Shown here: positions 41,851 through 46,969 of the stretch, piece by piece
Layout of the letters: each line of letters begins with the position of its first letter
Numbering within the stretch: the stretch's first letter is position 1
Source of the DNA: an uncultured Butyricicoccus sp.
GTDB taxonomy: Bacteria; Bacillota; Clostridia; Oscillospirales; Butyricicoccaceae
Assembly: GCA_944381965.1 (NCBI GenBank)
Contig: CALWMO010000003.1
Span: 1 to 46,969, forward strand
DNA length: 46,969 bases
Direction: 5' to 3'
The notes under the pieces: generated by a model
Databases searched by the model: none
Seen by the model: the letters and a program-made list of their open reading frames with translations, nothing else
Told to the model about the DNA's origin: nothing
Position numbers and translations under genes: made by a program

Positions 41851-43038
41851 ATGAATAATTTTACTTTCTGCACACCAACAAAGGTTATTTTCGGTAAAGA
41901 TATCGAAAAGCAAATAGGTGAGACTATAAAAGGATATGGTGCTTCTCGTGTGCTTATTCATTATGGCGGTGGTTCTGTTAAAAAAACAGGTCTATTTGAT
42001 AAAGTTGTAAATTCACTTGAAAGTGCAGGATTGACATATGTAGAACTTGGCGGTGTTGAGCCAAACCCTAAGCTCTCATTTATACATAAGGGTATTGAAC
42101 TTTGTAAAAAGGAAAATATCGACTTTATTTTAGCTGTTGGTGGTGGCAGTGTTGCAGACTCATCTAAGGCTATTGGTGTAGGTCTCGCAACTGGTAATGA
42201 CCCTTGGCAGTATGCTTCTACTGGCACATGCCCAGAACCAAATGAGGTTTTCCCAGTTGGTGTTGTGCTAACTCTTGCAGCAGCAGGCAGTGAAATGTCT
42301 AACTCTGACGTTATAACAAATGATACTATCACTCCTTGGGTAAAACAGGGCATTACTTCTGAAACTGTTCGTCCACTGGTTGCATTTATGAACCCAGAAA
42401 ACACATTTACTGTGTCTAAATTCCAAACTGGCTGCGGTATTGTTGATATTATGATGCACACTATGGAGCGTTATTTCCTAGGTGTAGGCGATTGCGATTT
42501 AACCGAAAGATTAGCTGAGGGTCTTTTAATTGCTGTGCGTGATGCAGGCAGAGTTGCCATTGCAAACCCAGAAGATTATGAGGCTAGAGCTACTTTAATG
42601 TGGGCATCTTCACTAAGTCATAATGATTTAACTGGTTGTGGCAAGCCACGTTACTTCCCAGTTCATAAGCTTGAACACCCTATATCTGCTCTGCATGATA
42701 ATATTTCTCATGGTGCGGGTCTGTCTGTATTATTCCCAGCTTGGGCTGAATTTGTTATGAAATATGACACAATGAAGTTTGCTCAGCTTGCTAATAGACT
42801 TTGGGGAGTAGAAATGAACTTTGACCACCCAGAAAAAACCGCTAAGGACGGTATCAAGGCTATGAGAGCATACTTCAAGGAGATTGGTATGCCTATAACC
42901 ATGAGTGAGCTTGGCTTAAAACCAGAAGATTATGAAGATATTATAAATCTCACAACTAAAAACGGAACAGCTAAAATTAAGAGCTATATTGACCTTGGTA
43001 AAGAGGAAATCAGAGAGATTTATAAACTTGCAGAATAA
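41851..43038 (+). CDS. Iron-containing alcohol dehydrogenase (butanol dehydrogenase-like)
   Basis: 395 residues. The NAD(P) site is VGGGSVADSSKAI (96-108). Metal ligands D199 and H203 lie in GIVDIMMHTME, and further His residues in KLEHPISALHDNISHGAG. It is most like NADPH-dependent BdhA/YqhD-type reductases that turn aldehydes into alcohols in fermentation. The ATG at 41851 is chosen since GGAGGG lies just upstream; an in-frame ATG at 41836 precedes the ribosome site. Confidence 0.92.
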   Translation: MNNFTFCTPTKVIFGKDIEKQIGETIKGYGASRVLIHYGGGSVKKTGLFDKVVNSLESAGLTYVELGGVEPNPKLSFIHKGIELCKKENIDFILAVGGGSVADSSKAIGVGLATGNDPWQYASTGTCPEPNEVFPVGVVLTLAAAGSEMSNSDVITNDTITPWVKQGITSETVRPLVAFMNPENTFTVSKFQTGCGIVDIMMHTMERYFLGVGDCDLTERLAEGLLIAVRDAGRVAIANPEDYEARATLMWASSLSHNDLTGCGKPRYFPVHKLEHPISALHDNISHGAGLSVLFPAWAEFVMKYDTMKFAQLANRLWGVEMNFDHPEKTAKDGIKAMRAYFKEIGMPITMSELGLKPEDYEDIINLTTKNGTAKIKSYIDLGKEEIREIYKLAE

Positions 43039-43045
43039 AAGCAGT

Positions 43046-43083
43046 AAAGCGTATCACAATAAAAGTGATACGCTTTTTGTGTT
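43046..43083 (+). terminator. Terminator of the alcohol dehydrogenase gene
   Basis: AAAGCGTATCAC (43046-43057) and GTGATACGCTTT (43065-43076), then TTGTGTTTT. It also lies directly behind the convergent spoIIQ-like gene. Confidence 0.85.
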
Positions 43084-43881
43084 TTAAGCCTCTGGGTCAA
43101 CTGGAACGCCGTCAGCATCTAAAAGCTCAAAGTGTAAATGTGCACTTTGACTTGCTTCCGCTGGAACAAGTTCGGCAATAGTTCCAATAACATCACCGGC
43201 ACTTACTTTGCTGCCTGTTTTAACCTTTACATCTTCATTAAGTCCACGATAAATAGCTGTTCTATTATCAGAGAGCTTTATTGTAACAGAGCAGCCCCAC
43301 AAAGAATCATTGCTTACATCGGTTACTTCACCATTTTGCACTGCATAAACATGGTCACCTGCATTGCCGGCATAGTCTGTGCCAGCATGCACACGCCAAT
43401 CACCAAATGTTTCCTGATAAATTAGTTTAGTACCTGAAAAAGCTTGACTTACTTCGCCGTCAGTAGGTCTAACCCATACAGGTGTAGTAGATGCAGTTTG
43501 CTCAGTTTCTTCTGGTTCTTCTGATACAGTAGATGTGGTTGTTTCATCTGTTTCATTGATAGTAGGCTCGGTTACTTCGCTAGATGTTTCTAAAGATGTG
43601 TCTAAAGTGCCATCTAATGAGCTATCTTCTAATGAAGTTTGTAAGCTTTCATCATCATCTAGTAAGTTATCAATCGGGTCTTGCAGTACATCTTCCTTAG
43701 GTTCCCATGTGGTTTGTGGTAAGTCTGGAACATATTCTACAGAATCCATTGATGCTTCATTAGAAATTGGTGCAAAGAATAATACATAACCTGAAATTGC
43801 GATTGCGATTGCACAAACAGTCAGGATTATGTAAAATCCTCTGTTTTGTGCTGCTGTTTGACGTCTTGTGTTTTTTTGCAT
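43084..43881 (-). CDS. spoIIQ: SpoIIQ-like M23 (LytM) family peptidase
   Basis: 265 residues. A single N-terminal membrane helix (about 17-37) is followed by a long acidic Ser/Thr/Glu linker (45-133) and a LytM domain (135-265). Zn ligands H165-x3-D169 and H248-L-H250 are present, unlike the Bacillus SpoIIQ site, but the catalytic His of the usual YxHL motif is Gly213 in YRGLN. In sporulation the protein bridges mother cell and forespore with SpoIIIAH. It lies behind spoIID, as in other Clostridia, which supports the SpoIIQ call over a generic M23 enzyme. Confidence 0.78.
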   Translation of the reverse strand: MQKNTRRQTAAQNRGFYIILTVCAIAIAISGYVLFFAPISNEASMDSVEYVPDLPQTTWEPKEDVLQDPIDNLLDDDESLQTSLEDSSLDGTLDTSLETSSEVTEPTINETDETTTSTVSEEPEETEQTASTTPVWVRPTDGEVSQAFSGTKLIYQETFGDWRVHAGTDYAGNAGDHVYAVQNGEVTDVSNDSLWGCSVTIKLSDNRTAIYRGLNEDVKVKTGSKVSAGDVIGTIAELVPAEASQSAHLHFELLDADGVPVDPEA

Positions 43882-43934
43882 ATTTGTCCACCTCCAATTT
43901 TATTATGGACGGTGAACTTCACCATTATACAAAA

Positions 43935-44930
43935 TTATTCGCTTATTTCAGTAAGTGATTTAATCTGTGTGCCCTGATAATAGTGAGTTAAAATTTCATC
44001 ATAAGTTTTGCCTTGTTCTGCCAAATATTTTGCTCCATATTGGCTAAGTCCTACGCCATGACCATAACCAATAGTATTAAATGAAATACTATCTTCAGAT
44101 GTAGTTACTGTGAAATTAGTTGAATTTAAACCAAGAGTTTCTCTTAAATCTGTGCCAGTAACCTGAACTGAACCAAGTTTTACTGTTTTTATACCGCCAG
44201 CTGCCGAGCGTTCACTTGCTGCAAACCATGTTTCAGGTTTGCCTGTTAAATCTGCTGATGGAATAGCTTTTTTTATTATATCTCTAAATTCATCGAGTGA
44301 AAAGCTTACAGTTTCTTTGTATTTAGAACATGCATCTCCGCCTTTACTTTCAACATTTGTGAGATATGGTATATCACTGCCCCAAACATCTTTTGCACTT
44401 TCGGTCATTTCTCCAGATGCCGCACTAAATACGGCTATAATCGGTTTATTTTCATATGTAACAATCAAATCTTTAGTATCATTGACCGCTTGCATAATTA
44501 TATTTTCATAATTTTCTGCATTATCACCCCAACTTGCAACTTTTTCAGTGAGAGGCTTATATGCTGCACAATGATGAAAATCATCACATACATCTGCATC
44601 TGGGTGAGTGTCTGACCTACCAGCTTTCATCTTATATACTGCATAAGTTCTTGCTGCTACTGCTTGAGCTTTTATGGCTTCAATAGGGAAGTCAGGCGAA
44701 ATTTCAGAGGCAACTACTCCAGCTATATAATCTTCAAGTCCAATTTCTTCAGCATCACCATTTACTGAAACGGTTATAGTTTGCTCATCTTCCATTTGTG
44801 CATTTGCATGAACAGATAGCATATCTTGCATAAAGTTATTATCAGTACTATTATTTATATACTGTATTGAAATAGGCAATAAGTATATTAAAATAGTCAA
44901 AACTATGCCAAGTGATATGATTTTACGCAT
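43935..44930 (-). CDS. spoIID: Stage II sporulation protein D (peptidoglycan lytic transglycosylase)
   Basis: 331 residues. An N-terminal membrane anchor precedes the SpoIID/LytB domain: IAGVVASEISPDFPIEAIKA holds the catalytic Glu, AQAVAARTYAVY is the adjacent helix, and GYGHGVGLSQYGAKYLAEQG is the C-terminal signature. A Cys pair in the DVCDDFHHC region fits the Zn/disulfide site of clostridial SpoIID. It degrades septal peptidoglycan during engulfment. GGAGGG precedes the ATG. It is upstream of spoIIQ with a 53-base gap. Confidence 0.92.
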   Translation of the reverse strand: MRKIISLGIVLTILIYLLPISIQYINNSTDNNFMQDMLSVHANAQMEDEQTITVSVNGDAEEIGLEDYIAGVVASEISPDFPIEAIKAQAVAARTYAVYKMKAGRSDTHPDADVCDDFHHCAAYKPLTEKVASWGDNAENYENIIMQAVNDTKDLIVTYENKPIIAVFSAASGEMTESAKDVWGSDIPYLTNVESKGGDACSKYKETVSFSLDEFRDIIKKAIPSADLTGKPETWFAASERSAAGGIKTVKLGSVQVTGTDLRETLGLNSTNFTVTTSEDSISFNTIGYGHGVGLSQYGAKYLAEQGKTYDEILTHYYQGTQIKSLTEISE

Positions 44931-44981
44931 TTTAACCCTCCGTTATTTTAGTATTGTCTTTATTTTGTATATGTTGTTAGA

Positions 44982-45010
44982 TTGACTTTATTACATGAAT
45001 ACGGTAAAAT
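44982..45010 (+). promoter_or_regulatory. Predicted promoter of the citrate synthase gene
   Basis: TTGACT (44982-44987), a 17-base spacer and TAAAAT (45005-45010), in the region divergent with spoIID. Confidence 0.5.
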
Positions 45011-45051
45011 AGTTTCATTATAAACTAATAAAAAGGGGAGTGTGAGTATCA

Positions 45052-46416
45052 ATGAACTGTATGCAAGATATAAACTGTTCTGTTATTTCTAATTTATGCG
45101 AAAACCTTGCACCTTATAACCATATTCGTTCAGAACTATTTTCACGATATGGTGTTAAAAAAGGTTTGCGTAATGCTGATGGTACAGGTGTAGTTGCAGG
45201 TATTACCAGACTTAGTAATGTTCATGGTTATATCATAAATGAAGGTGAACGTGAGCCAATAGAAGGCAAGCTCACCTATAGAGGCATAGACCTTTATGAC
45301 CTTATAAATGGCTTTGAAGCTGAAAACCGTTTCGGTTATGGCGAAGTTTCTTATTTATTATTATCTGGTAAGCTTCCAAGCAAAGATGAACTCAAAGAAT
45401 TTAAATATGCTATGGGTGAAGCTAGAGCGTTACCTGAAAATTTTACTGAAGATATAATCATGCGTGCTCCAAGTAAAGACCTTATGAATAAGCTTGCAAG
45501 TGCTACTCTGGCTCTTTATTCTTATGATAATAATCCAGATGACACTTCTCTCCAAAATATAATGCGTCAAGCTATGGGACTTATTTCACGTTTTCCTGTT
45601 ATTATTTCTCATGCTTATCAGGCTAAACGTAGATATTTTGATGGAACATCTATGTATTTACATATTCCAGATGCTCATTCTTCTACTGCAGAAACAATTT
45701 TACATCTTATTAGACCAGATGGAAAATTTACCGATGCAGAGGCTAAACTGCTTGATAGATGTCTTATTATTCATGCAGAGCATGGCGGCGGTAATAACTC
45801 AGCTTTTTCCACTCGTGTTACATCTTCTTCTGGCACAGATACATATTCTGCAATAGCTGCTGCTGTTGGTGCTCTTAAAGGCCCTAAGCATGGTGGTGCA
45901 AATCTTAAAGTTTGCCAAATGTTTGATGATATTAAACGTCATATCAAAGATTGGGCAGATGAAGATGAAGTTTATAATTATTTAATTAAAATTTTAAACC
46001 GTGAAGCTAATGACAATAGCGGTCTTATTTATGGTATGGGTCATGCAATTTACACACTCAGTGACCCTCGTGCTGTGGCATTAAAGGCTGCAGCTAGACC
46101 CCTTGCCGAACAAAAAGGCTATAAAAAGGAAATGGGACTCATAGAGCTTGTTGAAAAACTTACTCCTAAGGCATTTGCTGAGGTTAAGGGTAGTGATGTA
46201 AAAGTTATGTGTGCAAATGTTGATATGTATTCAGGTTTTGTATATGAAATGCTTGGTATACCTAGAGAAATGTTTACTCCGCTTTTTGCTACTGCAAGAA
46301 TTTCAGGATGGTTAGGTCACAGAATAGAGGAGGTTATGACAGGCGGTAAAATTATTCGTCCTGCATATAAGTCAATTAGCAAAAAAACTCAATATACTCC
46401 AATAGAAAAAAGATAA
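45052..46416 (+). CDS. gltA: Citrate synthase
   Basis: 454 residues. Catalytic residues fit the family: H244 in HAEHGGGNNS, H280 in GPKHGGAN, and an Asp in the late NVDMYSGF block (near 407). GMGHAIY and RISGWLGHRIEE are also standard. The N-terminal 50 residues exceed the short bacterial form, as in other clostridial and Bacteroides-type proteins. It condenses acetyl-CoA and oxaloacetate, here probably to feed glutamate synthesis, since no aconitase or isocitrate dehydrogenase lies beside it. GGGGAG lies upstream of the ATG. Confidence 0.94.
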   Translation: MNCMQDINCSVISNLCENLAPYNHIRSELFSRYGVKKGLRNADGTGVVAGITRLSNVHGYIINEGEREPIEGKLTYRGIDLYDLINGFEAENRFGYGEVSYLLLSGKLPSKDELKEFKYAMGEARALPENFTEDIIMRAPSKDLMNKLASATLALYSYDNNPDDTSLQNIMRQAMGLISRFPVIISHAYQAKRRYFDGTSMYLHIPDAHSSTAETILHLIRPDGKFTDAEAKLLDRCLIIHAEHGGGNNSAFSTRVTSSSGTDTYSAIAAAVGALKGPKHGGANLKVCQMFDDIKRHIKDWADEDEVYNYLIKILNREANDNSGLIYGMGHAIYTLSDPRAVALKAAARPLAEQKGYKKEMGLIELVEKLTPKAFAEVKGSDVKVMCANVDMYSGFVYEMLGIPREMFTPLFATARISGWLGHRIEEVMTGGKIIRPAYKSISKKTQYTPIEKR

Positions 46417-46418
46417 AA

Positions 46419-46442
46419 CAGGGCATTTTGCCCTGCTTTTTT
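46419..46442 (+). terminator. Terminator of gltA
   Basis: CAGGGC (46419-46424) and GCCCTG (46430-46435), then CTTTTTT. Confidence 0.85.
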
Positions 46443-46471
46443 ATAAAATTATAGAAGTATAAGTCGAATTA

Positions 46472-46480
46472 TGATATAAT
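46472..46480 (+). promoter_or_regulatory. Extended -10 promoter of the small membrane peptide gene
   Basis: TGATATAAT, an extended -10 with a perfect TATAAT at 46475-46480. No good -35 is visible. The predicted start is near 46486. Confidence 0.55.
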
Positions 46481-46483
46481 TTA

Positions 46484-46623
46484 CTAGTTGTCAAACCCAA
46501 TCTGGCGACAGAAAGGGGGTGTTAGCGTTGGATAATGTTGTAGCCCTCATTATTTCTGTTATGGCAAATGTAATGAGTTACTATATTTGCAAATGGTTAG
46601 ACAGAAATCGAGATGACAACTAG
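46484..46623 (+). repeat. 10-bp inverted repeat enclosing the small peptide gene
   Basis: CTAGTTGTCA (46484-46493) and TGACAACTAG (46614-46623) are perfect complements. In the transcript the 5' end could pair with the segment at the stop codon, a long-range clamp of the kind that silences type I toxin mRNAs. Confidence 0.6.
46528..46623 (+). CDS. 31-residue membrane peptide, probable type I (Fst-like) toxin
   Basis: The peptide starts MDNVVALIISVMANVMSYYI and ends CKWLDRNRDDN: one hydrophobic helix, then a Trp and a charged tail, the layout of Fst/Ldr-type toxins and of the short ...YICKWLD peptides common in Clostridia. Start TTG 46528 is eight bases from AGGGGG; the upstream GTG is inside that site. 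A convergent antisense RNA (46729-46645) shares the terminator and carries sequence complementary to the start region. No similarity search was possible; a harmless small membrane protein is the alternative. Confidence 0.62.
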   Translation: MDNVVALIISVMANVMSYYICKWLDRNRDDN

Positions 46624-46644
46624 CCTAAACAGTTTGCTTGTCTG

Positions 46645-46729
46645 TTCAAAACAAGAAGAACCCCCCAGAGTAGCGGCTCTGGGGGGTTCGTTTTTGTGTT
46701 AGCTTGGAAGTTGTAACCCTTTTCTAGCT
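46645..46729 (-). ncRNA. Candidate antisense RNA antitoxin
   Basis: On the minus strand TTGATT (46764-46759), a 17-base spacer and extended-10 TATAAT (46741-46736) predict a start near 46729. The RNA runs through the complement of copy 2 and ends at the shared 13-bp terminator stem, with a TTCTTGTTTT tail. Predicted length is about 80 nt. Confidence 0.6.
46658..46695. terminator. Shared bidirectional terminator
   Basis: GAACCCCCCAGAG (46658-46670) and CTCTGGGGGGTTC (46677-46689) form a perfect 13-bp, GC-rich stem with a TAGCGG loop. A T-rich tract lies on both outgoing strands. Confidence 0.88.
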
Positions 46730-46735
46730 GTCACA

Positions 46736-46764
46736 ATTATATCATATGATAACAGCTAAATCAA
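46736..46764 (-). promoter_or_regulatory. Promoter of the antisense RNA
   Basis: TTGATT-17-TATAAT with TGA directly before the -10. The -10 context (ATGATATAATT) is identical to that of the toxin promoter. Confidence 0.65.
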
Positions 46765-46780
46765 GTATAACCAAAAATAC

Positions 46781-46810
46781 AAAAAAGACACCTACCGAGG
46801 TAGATGTCTT
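46781..46810 (-). terminator. Terminator of the tRNA-Lys/tRNA-Val transcript
   Basis: AAGACACCTACC (46785-46796) and GGTAGATGTCTT (46799-46810) pair apart from one G-U or C-A position, and lead into a T run on the minus strand. Confidence 0.8.
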
Positions 46811-46812
46811 TG

Positions 46813-46888
46813 TGGTGGAAGTTAACGGGCTCGAACCGCTGACCCTCTGCTTGTAAGGCAGATGCTCTCCCAGCTGAGCTAAACTTCC
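46813..46888 (-). tRNA. tRNA-Val (anticodon TAC)
   Basis: Minus-strand cloverleaf: acceptor GGAAGTT/AACTTCC, A73, encoded CCA, and anticodon stem TCTGC/GCAGA around CTTACAA, giving TAC. GGTTCGAGC is in the T arm. Confidence 0.94.
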
Positions 46889-46893
46889 TTTGA

Positions 46894-46969
46894 TGGTGGC
46901 CCATCGGAGGCTCGAACTCCGGACCCTCTGCTTAAAAGGCAGATGCTCTGCCTGCTGAGCTAATGGACC
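46894..46969 (-). tRNA. tRNA-Lys (anticodon TTT)
   Basis: Minus-strand cloverleaf ending at the window edge: acceptor GGTCCAT/ATGGGCC, A73, CCA, and anticodon stem TCTGC/GCAGA around CTTTTAA, giving TTT. It lies five bases upstream of tRNA-Val in the same transcript. Confidence 0.93.

Larger units (their letters stand above)
46520..46720 (+). repeat. Direct repeats shared by toxin mRNA start region and antisense RNA
   Basis: Copy 1, at 46520-46547, spans the toxin start: TGTTAGCGTTGGA, then GTTGTAGCCCT. Copy 2, at 46697-46720, lies beyond the terminator: TGTTAGCTTGGA, then AGTTGTAACCCT. A further related pair is CTAGTTGTCA (46484) and CTAGCTGTCA (46724). Because the antisense RNA is read leftwards through copy 2, it carries the complement of copy 1. 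Confidence 0.7.

Overview
The window looks like a chromosomal segment of a low-GC, anaerobic, spore-forming Clostridia-type Firmicute, probably of the Oscillospiraceae/Ruminococcaceae kind. The lineage is inferred from gene content. The evidence is strong AGGAGG ribosome sites, TTGACA/TATAAT promoters, SpoIID plus a SpoIIQ-like peptidase, a six-gene Rnf complex in the clostridial order CDGEAB, the oxygen-sensitive ribonucleotide reductase NrdD/NrdG, a molybdenum hydroxylase, and family members common in Clostridia (DUF4914, DUF4250, DUF5693).

Layout. 1-3.4 kb: start of a phosphoglycerate mutase, a sodium-coupled NSS transporter and a membrane glycosyltransferase, all on the minus strand. 3.4-8.8 kb: a DUF4914 protein with a PEPCK-like P-loop and an elaborate leader, a secreted PHP-domain hydrolase with SLH anchor repeats, and a CPBP membrane protease. 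8.9-12.5 kb: a three-subunit xanthine dehydrogenase-type operon, preceded by a probable small RNA. 12.9-16.8 kb: Ogg-type glycosylase, PsiE-like protein, DUF4250, inositol-phosphatase-like protein, EamA transporter and one unrecognised gene. 16.9-22.1 kb: rnfCDGEAB. 22.3-28.7 kb: an orphan cytosolic histidine kinase, gap, a MurJ/DUF5693 pair and a degenerate ferritin-like protein. 28.8-32.1 kb: nrdD split from its glycyl-radical domain, then nrdG, with an NrdR-box candidate. 32-36.8 kb: membrane acyltransferase, Rrf2-pyrE, and tcdA-vanZ-tyrA-xre. 36.8-37.8 kb: a PBECR4-like putative toxin, its repeat RNA, and tRNA-Gln. 38-46.4 kb: typA, ridA, a DtxR-type regulator, a zinc phospholipase-like protein, an alcohol dehydrogenase, spoIIQ/spoIID and citrate synthase. 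46.4-46.97 kb: a second small toxin-antitoxin-like locus, then tRNA-Val and tRNA-Lys.

Two loci look like undescribed or unannotated toxin-antitoxin systems. At 36.83-37.69 kb a BECR-fold-type (PBECR4-like) protein is preceded by its own promoter, three ~51-nt RNA repeats each able to fold into two hairpins with compensatory changes, and an intrinsic terminator. This is the architecture of a type III (RNA antitoxin/protein toxin) system, with a toxin that I do not recognise as ToxN, CptN or TenpN. At 46.47-46.76 kb a 31-residue membrane peptide gene and a convergent antisense RNA share a bidirectional terminator and carry direct repeats over the peptide's start codon, as in the Fst/par type I systems.

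The metabolic genes fit a fermentative anaerobe: glycolysis (GAPDH, phosphoglycerate mutase), ferredoxin-linked ion pumping (Rnf), alcohol formation, purine hydroxylation and citrate synthase for glutamate supply. All functions are inferred by reading motifs. No database search was run.
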